Both the position numbers and the translations under genes were made by a program. A stretch of 64,000 nt of DNA from Physcomitrium patens. Lineage: Eukaryota > Streptophyta > Bryopsida > Funariales > Funariaceae. The stretch covers positions 2,913,734-2,977,733 of the forward strand of contig NC_037275.1 in NCBI RefSeq assembly GCF_000002425.4, in the 5' to 3' direction. Position 1 is the stretch's first letter, and every line of letters starts with the position of its first letter. This document shows, piece by piece, positions 46,727-58,068 of the stretch. A model generated the notes under the pieces. It made no database searches, was not told where the DNA came from, and saw only the letters and a list, made by a program, of their open reading frames with translations.

Positions 46727-48517
46727 TGTCGTATTACATGCTATCTTGCTTGAGAATGCATAGGGTGTCTGGCTATGGAAGATAAAATAATGTTTTGCAA
46801 GTATCCAAGTAGGCTAGTGGGTTTCAACTATCTAAATACAAACTATTTCGGATTTCAATATAAAAGCTTAATCTCAATATAAAGTACTTAGAAACACTAT
46901 TTTTAATAACTTCAAGATATTATAAACACAAAGACTTTTTTAATTTGTTAGTTTTGTTTTATTTTATTTTATTTTATTTTATTTTTTTAACCCTAATCCT
47001 AGATAGCGAGCTTCGGCAAGCTATAATTCTCAATCTGACCGTCCGATTGTTATAAACTTCTACTACTAGTGTCTTTACAAGCCTTCTAAATGCTTAAGAA
47101 GTTTCAATCCAATCTAACTTACAGATTGCAAGATAATGCCGTAAATCCACACTGATGTATCTTGACCACCGCCTAGAAGTCCTCAACTTACCACGCCAAA
47201 AGTCACCTTATTCTAGCTGGTAGATCTCCAGATATTACAAAAATCTTAAATAACTCCAATCTGCTAACTTCTGATACCTCTTTATACTAATGGTCAAATA
47301 TCCTCTATATGTTCCGTCAGATTAGCACAAACTTTTGCATGCACTCGTCATACTCAATCTTTTAGACACCTCTAAATTTCAACTATAGAAGTTCTTTCAA
47401 TTTCACAAAACAGTCAAGAGTACCAGCCTTACCTTTATTGCAAAAAAAAAAAAAAAAAAAAAAAAAATACCCAAATCACCAGTACAAACACTAACTTTCA
47501 GTAACGATTGTGAAAGTCCTTCCAAATCCTACGAAACCAAATTCTACACCTTTTCAAAGAGCTTGAAGCAAGCTCTCTGACTCCAAAAATTTCGATCTCC
47601 AAATGCCATCTTCTTTTTCCTCTCCTCTCGTTTAACTCTGTGAGATCCCCTATTCTTCCACCCTGGACTCCAAATTGGAATAGCAGATCTGCATCCATAG
47701 AATTTCCACCTCTAATAGGAACTTTCCATGGAAAGAACATTTTCTCGAAATGGCATAGAAAATGGAACAGCTTGAAATGGAACCAAAGCCTTCGTATTTG
47801 AGACCTCATTGGATTGCCCAACTGAGTCAAGTTTCTTACTGAATAAGAGGCCCGTAACAGGACCTGGATTGGATGTTCCCGTAATTGGATCAAATTCGTC
47901 CTTCACATCAAACTCAACCGAATATTGAATTGGCCCTTTCTCCTTTTGCTGACTCCTGGTAAGAATGGCTCGGACTCTTTCTACCCAATTTATCCAAGAA
48001 TCTTGAGGACCTCGATTTATCTCCTCAATTTTTCCCTAGCTTTGAATCTGTTGATTCTAATTATTGAAATTGAACGGAGCATTATATTATTGATAAGTAT
48101 GCCCCGACTGCGTGCTATTCCCACACAGAGCCGCATATTTGTCACTAGGTCTGGAATTGGGACATTTACTAGCATAATCACCAATCTATCTGCAACAAAA
48201 ATAATAAAGTGGTCTTCTTGTACCTCCATCAGGCATATTAGATGTCTCCACCTATATATACCTACTAAGCTTGTTCCATGTAGGATTAGAAAATGATCCT
48301 AGCCATCCCATTGGTACGAAGGGTATTTGGTTCGATGACGTTGGTGGAACATATACTATTGTCACGTTCAGTAGTATAGCTTGCAATGGAATGACATTAA
48401 TTGGCCCCTGAATATTGGCACTGAAATTGGCCATTGCTTCTAATATCCAAGATGACTAAATATTAATAAATCTTTTCCATTTATATTTTCATCATATAGT
48501 TGTATTGTAATACGACA
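46727..48517 (-). repeat. A-type LTR with the longest captured gag segment (1791 bp)
   Basis: TGTCGTATTACATG to AATACGACA. The minus strand between about 47700 and 48430 reads as gag of the D family: GPINVIPLQA, GSFSNPTWNKLSRY, a decayed knuckle (YYFCCR, DYASKCPNSRPSDKYA), SGHTYQ, NAPFNFNN, AILTRSQQKEKGPIQ, and ALVPFQAVPFSMPFRE. So the LTR carries nucleocapsid and linker sequence from a different Ty3 lineage. It also has an A26 run at 47442-47467. No clear target duplication. Confidence 0.82.
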
Positions 48518-48826
48518 CCAAAGCATTTATACCTCCCAGCAATAAAATCAATATTGATTGTTGATTCAATCTTTATCAAGCAATATCAATCAAGTAAGTC
48601 TTTTGATCTTCTTGTCTATAATATGAAGAATAATTCTTTTAAGTCTCATGATACTTTCAAGTTTAAGTTTAAAAACAATCTACTCTATTTTGAGAGACAA
48701 TTATACATTCTAAAAGGTGGGGCACAACTATGTATTCTTCAAATTCGTCCTGACTTTTTAATAGCCAAATATTTTGGATACAACAAGAATTTGGAGCTAA
48801 TATTAAAAAAATATTCTTCACCATGA
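48518..48826 (+). pseudogene. Pre-integrase region of chromovirus G
   Basis: Matches B between RNase H and the zinc module: PAIKSILIVDSIF, KFKFKNNLLYFERQLYI, PDFLIAKYFGYNKNLELI. It ends abruptly where the copia relic begins. Confidence 0.8.
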
Positions 48827-49690
48827 GCTTCAAATTCTTTATTTGTGAACTTCATCAATTTCAAATTGGCCTCCAAAGGTGTTCTAATAGGCTTACACTT
48901 TTTTATATTAAATTGTTTCATCACTTCTTCAATATAGTTGCTTTGGCTTATTATAATGGTTCTTTTAACATGATCTCTTATATATTCCACTCCTAAATAA
49001 TAGTGAAGCTCTTTCAAATCATTCATCTTATATTTCTTTTTAACTTTGTCTTCAATCAATCCATCATCTTCATAGTATTAGTTAAAATAATTAAATCATC
49101 AATATAGAGGATGAAAATAAATATGAATTCACATAATTTTATCAAATACAAAGAATGATTAGATTCACTTCTTAAAAATCCTTCATTCTCAAAGAATTTA
49201 TCAATACGTTAATACCATATTTTTGAAGATTGTTTGAGCTGATACTTAGCTTTGTTCAACTTACAAACATGCTGTTATTTTTTTTCTTCTATAATTCCTT
49301 GATTTTGATCCATGTAGATGTGTTCTTTTAGATTTTCATTAAAAAAAATTGTCTTCATATTCATTTAATGTATCTCAAAGTCCATTGGTGCTCCAATTGG
49401 AATAATAGTTCTAAGGGTGGTGAATTTGGCCATGGGAGCAAGTGTCTCATTGAAATCAATATTAGCAACTTGTGAGTAGCGTATGGCAACCAATCTAGAC
49501 TTGCATCTTATAACATTGTCCATTGCATTCCATTTGATTTTAAACACCTATTTAAAACCAATTGAAGATCAATTTGGTAGAAGTTAACTCAATTTTCATA
49601 TTTCATTGTTCATGAATGATTTGTACTCTTCTTCCATGCCATTCTCTCATTTCATTGCATCATACAAAACCAATGAATCATTAAGAATAT
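48827..49690 (-). pseudogene. Copia reverse transcriptase
   Basis: Minus strand: MEEEYKSFMNN, VFKIKWNAMDNVIRCKSRLVA, ANIDFNETLAPMAKFTTLRT near 49420, HVCKLNKAKYQLKQS near 49240, the catalytic YIDDLIILTN near 49090, then DLKELHYYLGVEYIRD and FNIKKCKPIRTPLE. These are hallmark Ty1/copia RT motifs. Stops and frameshifts throughout. Confidence 0.88.
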
Positions 49691-49739
49691 AAATAAAATA
49701 AAAGTATCAGTATTTACTGATTTTTCACAAGTTTAAGAC

Positions 49740-50690
49740 AAGTTTGAAATTTGGCATCAACAACTTGATAATTTGAATGCCAAAAGCATGAAAGAACTCC
49801 GATCCATAGTAAAAGCCTTGAATCTTGGTCAATTTAGACACTTACTTGTGAAGGTTGTATACAAGGCAAACAATAAAGGACTTCATTTCCAAGAGGAGTT
49901 GCAATATGTGCAAGAAAATTATTGGAGATTGTACATTTTGATATTTAAGGACTAATGAAGATACTTTCAATTGGAGGAGCAAGGTACTTTGTCACATTTA
50001 GAGATGATTTTTTTAAAAAAATATGGATTTATATCACTAAAATTAAGAATGAATATTTTTCAATGTTTAAGGAGTTTAAGACTCTTGTAAAAAAATAATA
50101 TAAGTACAAATTCAAAATGTTACATTCAAATAATAGAACAGAGTACATATCAAAAAAAATTTAATGAATTCTTGAAGATTCAAGGTATTGCAAGATAATC
50201 CTCTACTTCCTACATTCTACAATAAAATGGAGTTACTAAATGAATAAATCACACCATCATAGATATAATAAGGAATATTCTTTATGCACTAAACCTTGGA
50301 CATGAGTATTAGATGAAAGCAGTAGTAAATATGGTATATATAAGGAATAAGTGCCGAATAAGTGTACTCACATCAATGACTCCATAAGAAGCTTGGAGTG
50401 GCAAGAAACTTTATATTTTATCCATAAAGATTTTTGGATGCATTGCTTATGCAAAGGTCCTAGATTTTATGAGGTCCAAACTTGACACAAAAGGTACAAA
50501 ATGTGTATTTACTAGATATTATGAAGATACCAAGGCTTATAAGTTAATGTCTTTAGAATCCAACAAGATCATCAAGAAGTATGATCTAAAATTTTTGGAG
50601 CATAAGAGTGCTTATGAATACTTAGAAATGTGTCCAAATAGAAGTAATGGTATATTTGTGGATACATCTTCTTCTTTAATCTTTACTATT
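49740..50690 (+). pseudogene. Copia integrase block (inverted)
   Basis: Plus strand: a gag-pre-integrase remnant (NAKSMKELRSIVKALNLGQF near 49775), a core with KFNEFLKIQGIAR near 50157, QNGVTK (from QNGVAE; the glutamate is changed), NRTIID-like, NMVYIRNKCR, EAWSGKKLYILSIKIFGCIAY near 50390 and RSKLDTKGTKCVF, SNKIIKKYDLKFLE. The first catalytic D region is badly decayed. Confidence 0.83.
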
Positions 50691-50704
50691 AAAAACTTCT
50701 TCTT

Positions 50705-51033
50705 TGTCTAGAGAGTATTGGCAAGATTTCTATTCTCATAGATATTGCAAAGAGTCTTCCTTGCTTCCATGGGTCCATTGCAAGCAATTACATGTGAAAA
50801 ATTGGCATCATCTAAATTTGATGTAATCATGTCAAAAGCCTTATTTTTAGGACATTTGTACACTATCTTCACCTTGACATTAGCATCGCCATTTAGAGGC
50901 TCTTCACTTTCATCCACAATGTTTCAAAGGTCCAATGAAGCCATTAAAAGTTCCATTTTCTTCTTCCATTGGTAGAAGTTGTCACTTCTAAACTTTTCAA
51001 TCACTCTCAAACCTTCACCTTCACTTGAAGCCA
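50705..51033 (-). pseudogene. Copia gag, N-terminal part
   Basis: Start MASSEGEGLRVIEKFRSDNF at 51033, then YQWKKKMELLM, one stop at SLDL-stop-NIVDE, and SHVIACNGPMEARKTL, IYENRNLANTL. This is the usual copia capsid layout (FxGxNFxxWKxxM and TAKEAWDTL-like motifs). The rest of gag and the protease are absent. Confidence 0.75.
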
Positions 51034-51034
51034 T

Positions 51035-51600
51035 GTCTAAAAAATAAATTTTTATCAAAGAAAATTAAGAAAAGAAAAAAAAAGAAAGTGCTCTTAAAAT
51101 CAACAAGAAGGTGATGCTGCCATAGAAACCTAGAATGCCTTCTTTATAAGTGAATTAGTAATATCACTATTAAATCACTCTCAATTTCAATTATAAGAAT
51201 TCTTGCAAGTCTTATATTCTATCTAAATCTCTTATATAAGCTTTGTCACTCCTTAATCATCTCTCTTCTTTTATTAAATACTTCTAATCTCAAAAAATAT
51301 TTCTTATCACTATAAGAGAATTTCAAGGGAAGTTTATCACATAAAACCACAATGTTAGATCATAAATGATATACATTAGCAAAAAAATATAACACTTGTA
51401 GCTTAAAAAATCATTTTAAAGTATCTAACAACCTCTAATATTACCAATGCACTTAACAATAAGTAAGAACAAAACTACATCAAGAAATAGATGCAACAAT
51501 GGAGTTAGATAATACCAAATCCTAAAATTAGTAACAACCAAAAGATCTATTTGTCACAATAAGTAAGACTTTAAAGACCTTCAAAACTCACAATTAAAGG
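51035..51600. other. AT-rich stretch, no gene seen
   Basis: Probably the 5' leader and LTR of the copia relic, because it lies just upstream of its gag. I could not define the ends. Confidence 0.4.
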
Positions 51601-52480
51601 TGAGTGGGCCCATATACATTATCATCTACAAGAATCTCGGCAAGAAGAAACTAGTATGTATTTTTCTTCCTACTTAATAGGTCGTATTATTTCCACTTGA
51701 TAATATTGCAAAAGTAATCTTTATTATTATGATGTGCTTGTAAAGATTTAGCAGACTTCTTAATCAATAGAAAGTCCAACTTAAAAGCTTAATTCAGTTC
51801 CTCATATCATTGTACAAAGTGCAAGGTCCATACAATGTTGAAACTCTCATCTTCATTAACGGCACCTTTAATGTCATCCATAGATTCTTTTTTATGGCTC
51901 TTACCAATATAAAAGCTTTTATTCAACATAAAGAAAGCATTATCATAAGCATATTGGTTGTATTCCCTAATGAAGAGGTTAAAAAGTTATTTCATTTGGT
52001 AATAGGTTTCGTTGTTAGTCTTGCTAATCATATCTCTACCATTATTTTCCAATATGATTAAAACAACAATGCTATTAAAGACAATATTTCCAAAGTCCTT
52101 GCTCACAATCTTTGTAGTCTACAAACGTCTCTTTTGTACATTTTGATTTATGAGTACAAGATGCAATTAGAATCGGCTAGATAGGATGCTCGAAAAATTA
52201 AGGATATTAAAAATGACCACAATGCAATGGTGTGCACCTATTATAAAGAAATTGCCTTTAATATTCCTATTGATAAGTGCAATAATTTGTAAATGGATTT
52301 TAATATTGAATAAACTCATTGCAATGGTCATTTTCTACAACTTCAAAGATTTTGTGACAAAGTAGGTTCCATCTTTCTTAATAAAAACATTTTTGAATTT
52401 GACTTCTTGATAATTGGATGGAAAAAAGACAAGTATTACTAGTACTTTATTTACTTCTTGTTCAAAAGTATTTTGTACTT
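51601..52480 (+). pseudogene. Unrecognised decayed ORF
   Basis: One plus-strand frame stays largely readable for about 250 codons: VQGPYNVETLIFINGTFNVIH, then 83 open codons to IIFQYD (51810-52061), then DARKIKDIKNDHNAMVCTYYKEIAF, THCNGHFLQLQRFCDKV and FDFLIIGWKKDKYY, with scattered stops. I recognise no domain. It could be a gag or extra ORF of another retroelement. Confidence 0.35.
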
Positions 52481-52915
52481 GAAGCAATTTGACTATATTT
52501 ATCAAATGTGATGGATATAGATGTTTTTAGATATTTATATAGATTACTTTTTATCTATTCTTAGTTTACCTAAAATATAATATTATTATGATCTTATAAT
52601 AAGATAAAGTAGGTATTTCATGAATTTCTTTAATATAAAGTAGCCTAATGATTAAAGATGGCAGAACTAGCAAGAGTTGAAAAGGTATCCATATTAGTGA
52701 AAATATACAATCTAGTTAAATTATTGTGCTTTAGAAATATTCGAAATATATATAAATCGTGAAGAATTAATTTGAGTCATATTTTAAAAATATCAAAAAA
52801 AAAAAAAAAAAAAAATGCATACTTTAAATATCATATTTTAAGAGTTACAAACTTAAAATGCCCATAATTTTTTTTAAAAAAAGATAGAAGAATTATATAT
52901 GTATATACATGTATG

Positions 52916-52962
<47 letters not shown>

Positions 52963-53499
52963 TTTATAAATAAAAAAATATACATACCTAAATTAATTTC
53001 AAAACTATAAGTGATCATTATTTTGATTAATTTTAAAATAAAAAAAATACTTCAGTATTTTATGCATCAAATAAAGTAAAAATATTAAGTAAAATTTGAT
53101 AATTAAAAATATTAGAATTTATAAAATATTTACAAATAGAAAATAAAAAAAATATTATAATAGATACATATAATAATGTGTAGAATTTTTTTATTTAAAA
53201 ATATGTTTTTACTCTCTTAGAAATTTATATACATATACACATGAAAAAACATCAAACTTTATCAAAAAATACAAACCAATTATGTTATATATATGAGGAA
53301 AATTACATATGTTTTCAATTATTAATTCAAAAGTCTATGTATTCATACAAGCTTTAAGGTTAAATTTTAATATTACAAAGATATGCCAAAAGATTTTCAT
53401 ATATATATATATATAGATATAGATATATATCTTTTAATTTTTAATTAATTAATATTTTTATTTTGATGCCTATAATGTTTTTATAATTAGAAATTAGTT

Positions 53500-53534
<35 letters not shown>

Positions 53535-54069
53535 CAGTTAAATTAAAATCAGTAAAATTATTTAGAAACATGTTATCTAAATAAAATCTGTATTTTATAC
53601 AAATCAAGTAGAATTTGTAGAATATATCATCTCATATAAATTTTTATTTTTATTTTTTTAATAAATTTTAAAAATATTTAAACCATTATAGAATAGATAA
53701 ATCTAATAATTATACATTTTATCTAATATTTTTTGAGATTTGTACACTATGATTAGATTTTATTAAAAAAATTATCTTAAATTATTTCTTTACTTATATA
53801 AGTAACTTTAAAAACTAATTAAAATAGAATCCAAATATTAAAGCAATGTTTTAAATTCAAATTATTATTTTTATTTAAAATTCTATTTTATATCATATCC
53901 TAATTTTAAATCATTTTATCTAAAAAAATGCATAATACTTTGTATAAGGTATAATGCAAACACAAATATATAAATATAATAGACTTTATTCTTTTTTTTA
54001 ATAACTTAGATTAATTTTATGATTTACAAAAAAAAATCATATATTATAGGATCATTCTAAGAATAGTAT
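52481..54069. other. Very AT-rich low-complexity DNA
   Basis: No coding signal. It contains simple repeats: an A run near 52796, an (AT)19 tract at 52921-52958, and shorter AT tracts near 53400 and 53505. Confidence 0.7.
52921..52958. repeat. (AT)n microsatellite
   Basis: Uninterrupted AT dinucleotides for 38 bases, preceded by gtatgtatgtat. Confidence 0.95.
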
Positions 54070-54490
54070 CAATCCTAGAAAGAACCTCCTATTATATCAT
54101 AGTTTATACCAATTATAAGAATCTTGAGTATTTCATCTCAAGACATGTTTTTGTCACAAATTATATTCAATATTATAAATTTTTATGGAGAACCACAATC
54201 TATTTTATATACCTTGTTAGATGTTCTTATCTTTTATTAAAATATGTATATATGTATATATATATATATATACATGTGATCTACAATTAATGAAAAATTG
54301 TTCATTTGAAATGAAAGAAATTGCATCTTTGAGCCATTAATTTAACAATTTTAGTTGATATTAATTTATGTGATGAATTTTGTTCAAGTATATAAATAAA
54401 AATACCTTTTTATATTAAAAATAATCCATATAATGACTCAAATAAATTTGATTTTAAGAAAAAATTCTTTACTATAAAATAATGTTTAAA
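54070..54490 (+). pseudogene. Decayed chromovirus fragment (B family, RNase H to pre-integrase)
   Basis: YIIVYTNYKNLEYFISRHVF near 54095 matches [17 protein letters not shown] of B. Further on, NDSNKFDFKKKF near 54435 matches the PSKFEFKNN stretch, in the right order and spacing. There are many stops, and an AT tract is inserted near 54250. Confidence 0.6.
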
Positions 54491-55003
54491 TATTTCAAAA
54501 GATTGAATGTAATTACTTGCATTATAAACACAACATAACTTTCAAATAATCAAATATTTTAGTTATAACTAAACTCTAAAATTTCTTTTAAGATGTAGAA
54601 TGATTTGCTGACCATATTAAAGTGAAATTGATTGAACTTTTAATTGACATAAAAAACAACAATTAGAAAATTTTAGAAGAAAATTGATGGTTTAAAAGAG
54701 AGATATTGAGAATAAGAACTTAACATTAAGGTTGGCAAAGAGAGATTGTCCAATCCTAAGCAAAATATAGACTTTTCTTGCAATTGATTTTAAGAGGCTC
54801 ACAATTGCTAAGACAAATGTTTCTAAATACTTCTTATATTTTTTTGATTTTGGAACTTAAAGGTAATTTGATTTCTTTATATAGCCGAAAGCTCAATGAA
54901 ATTTAAAGATATGTTTTATACAATAAAATATATTTGAAAAATTCAATGTAAAAAAAATTAAATAAAAGATATTATACATTTTTTTTCTTTGTGTTTGAAC
55001 TAT
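54491..55003. other. AT-rich, nothing recognised
   Basis: No coding or repeat signal that I can support. Confidence 0.5.
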
Positions 55004-55330
55004 GAAGGACAATAGAGCTATGGACGGAGTTTCAAGTAGAGGTGGAAGTGAAGCTTCAAATAGACATAATTCTAAAAGGCAAGGCATATGTTTTGATTCT
55101 AATTCTACAAGCTTATTTGAAGCATTTGCTTTATTTATGCAAAAATAAAAAAGAAAAGATTAGAAAGAAGATTTAGAATTATTTTTTAAAGTAGTGTTGT
55201 ACAATGTAAAAATCAACATAGAAATATACATGACATTTGACTATAGAAGGATTTTATTTTATCTTAAAATATGATTAACAATTCAAAAATAATGTTAAAC
55301 ATTCCGAACCATAACTTATTTATTATTTGA
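55004..55330 (+). pseudogene. Possible gag relic of family A
   Basis: MKDNRAMDGVSSRGG leads to KRQGICFDSNSTSLFEAFAL, which resembles KGQGMHMDPSISSMFKAFSL at the A2 gag start (7629). The following polar stretch is similar in composition only. Two stops soon after. Weak evidence. Confidence 0.35.
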
Positions 55331-58068
55331 AATTTTTAAAATTTTTATGCTCATAAAGAAGATTTATGCCCATAAAGAAGATAACTATTATTTAAAATAT
55401 AATTATTAAGTCAAGAGCAAGATATCATCTAATTGACATTGTATTGAAGTTAAGTTATCCATTGGAATTAGTACATATTTTCAAGTTCATTAGAGAGTAA
55501 ACATGTTTTAAATTAAAATAATAACTAAGATAGATCTAATTAGTATATTTTTGTAACTTAAGTTTACTACATATAAAAAAATTTAGATTGTGTAAGTGAA
55601 TTAGAATGAATTTTGAATGATTTGTATCTCTACTAGGTATAAATAAAGTATTCTATTGTCAAAAATTAGAAGAATAATATTTTTTTAATTGAATATTTTT
55701 ATATATTAGATAATATTATTAATATAACTTCAATCAACTCTAATGTCTACTCAAAGAGACAACAAGAATTTAAGAGAAGAGAATTGGAGTAAATCTTACA
55801 ATCTATATAATTAGAATTAGCTACCATTTTTTAGTACCAATTAGTTAGAATTTAGAAAAAATTGCATGTTGAAAAAAGGATGTTTGTTAGTAAAAGACAA
55901 GATCATTAAGCTGAAATTAATCTCAATTTACATGAGCTGTAAGTTTTGAATTAAAAATACAAAAAATCAATTTAAAAATAATGGTTTAAATTATATTTAT
56001 TTTTAATTTTCTAATTGGTAGTGTGATTTCTTATATTTAAACCTTGCAAATAATTAGAAAAATCAATTCATTAAAAAAATTAATTTAAAAAAAATGCATC
56101 ATGTGTTTAAAAATACTCTTTTGGTAATCTTAAAAAAATGAAGTAATCTTCTAATTATACTAAGTATATCTTAATAATTATTAAAAAATATTTAATTTAA
56201 TTTAATTTTAGTTTAATTAACTCCAAATAATTTTGAAAAAATCTTTAATAAACTTAATTAAATTATAAAGAATTCTAAATTAACCAAAAACAAATCTTAT
56301 AGAAATTATTATCAATTTTAAAAAATCTAATAAAAATTCTAAATATATTCTAAATATATCAATAAAAATATTTATAAAATTTCTAAAAAACATTTGAAAT
56401 TACTTAAAGGAATCTTAAATAAATTCTAATTAAACTCCAATAAAATTCTAAGAAAAATTCAAAAAATTCTAATAAATTTTTAATTTTTAAAAATTAATTC
56501 TAATTAATCCTTAAAAATATTTAAATAATATTTAACCAAATCCTAAATGAATTTTAATAGAACCTTAAAAATATCCTAAATAAATATTAATCAAATCCTA
56601 ATTAAATCCTAATCAAAATCTGATCAATTCTAATTAATTCTAATAAAATTCTATAAAAAATTTAAAACCTCAATAATTAATAATTTTAATATCTATATTT
56701 ATTAAATATTATTATAATTCTTAATTTACTATTTTAAAACAAGCATACAAAATTTGATGAAAATTAACATATAGATTGGAAGAAACAACTCCTAATCTGC
56801 TTGAATATTGCCATCATCCTTTTCCAACCTTGATGTCAATCTTTTGGCTTTAGTAGTTCTATTTTGCACTATTTACTTACTCTAAAAATATGTGTATGTT
56901 TTCAAAATTAAATCAAAAATTAACTAATAAGAAAATAATTTTAATTCATATAATATATTATTCAAAATCATAGTTTTTAATACACTACATCCTTGGTAAT
57001 CTTCAAAATCTACTTTCCAAGATAGTACATGCTTGAATTTCAATAACCTTTAATCTAATCATTTAATTAAGCATAAATTTATAATACAAATCTAAAATAA
57101 TTATATTTAAGATATTACAAATGTTTATTAATAGAATTTCTATAATATTTCTATAATTTATCAAAGTATTGGTTTCTTTTTATTCTACAAAAAAAAGTCA
57201 TTCAAAACAATTAATTTATGAAACTCTTTCAATATAACTATCTACTTAATTTATTTGAAATAATATTTATAGAAATTTTATCAATAAAAAAACATCTCAC
57301 ATTTGGTATATCTTATCAATATTTGTTTCTCAATACCTTTCTTCCTAATACATTACAAAGAAAAATAAGTTACTAGTAAATGCATTATCATAGACAAGGT
57401 TTTATGGTGAAGATGATATGATTTTTCTACCAAATGATGGGAATGCAAAATTTTATTCTAATATATTATTAAAATAAAAAATTATATATTTAAATATACT
57501 ATTGAAATTATTTTAAAGATATTTATATGAAGGTGAATAAATAGATGTTAAAAATTAATTAAGTAAATTTAAGCAAATTATTTTTTGAAAGATCAAGAAT
57601 TTTAAAATGTTCCTAAGAAAAACTTATGGATATTTTTTACATAATAGATATTTATGAAAGCATTCAAAAAATGAGTGAAAAATTCTACAATATACAATAT
57701 GTGCTTTAGAAGCTCAATAAAAGATTATCAAAGAATTCTATGAGAGCTAATAACCATGGTAAAGGAGAATTTAGTTAAATTTTATTAAGTTGAAAGGAAT
57801 ATATTATTTCAAAAAAGTATCAATTTTTTATTTATATTTTGTTATTTTAAAATTAGATATCAAAATGGATTATATCTAATATATTTTTTTAATATTATAA
57901 TATTCATGAATGATATATTTTTTTAGTAATATTTAGAGAACTTAATAATGTTTAGAGAACTTAGGTAAATAATATATTTAATACTTATATGAGAAAAAAA
58001 AATTAATTTTGTTAAAAAAATATTGAAAAAGAAGAAGTTATAAAGATGTATATTTATTGGTGTGGTTG
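55331..58068. other. AT-rich low-complexity DNA
   Basis: No genes seen. Between about 56150 and 56700, short A/T words such as aattctaattaa and atcctaa recur irregularly. Similar words occur near 63890-63990 after the A-type LTR start, so this may be a decayed LTR interior. Confidence 0.5.

Larger units (their letters stand above)
42673..48826 (+). mobile_element. Degraded chromovirus G (B family), host of C and of three LTRs
   Basis: Plus-strand gag (from 42673), zinc knuckle, protease, RT and the start of integrase are collinear with chromovirus B. It is interrupted by a B-type solo LTR (43352-43889), an A-type LTR (44777-46121) and an A-type LTR (46727-48517). Each interruption restores reading when skipped. 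RNase H is largely deleted. The integrase is cut at 48826 by a copia relic. Confidence 0.82.
48827..51034 (-). mobile_element. Ty1/copia relic with integrase block inverted
   Basis: From right to left on the minus strand: gag (51033-50705), then a plus-strand integrase block (49740-50690), then minus-strand RT (49690-48827). The order gag-INT-RT is that of copia elements, but INT has the wrong orientation. LTR edges are not clearly visible. A degraded gctcttaaaatca near 51102 may be the complement of a Met-tRNA PBS. Confidence 0.75.

Noticed and set aside
46720..48522. Target duplication around the A-type LTR at 46727
   Set aside because: Flanks read GTTGG and CCAAA, which are not direct repeats. 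No duplication can be claimed.
56150..56700. Possible satellite of aattctaattaa words
   Set aside because: Spacing is irregular and the words are short. It looks like low-complexity DNA.
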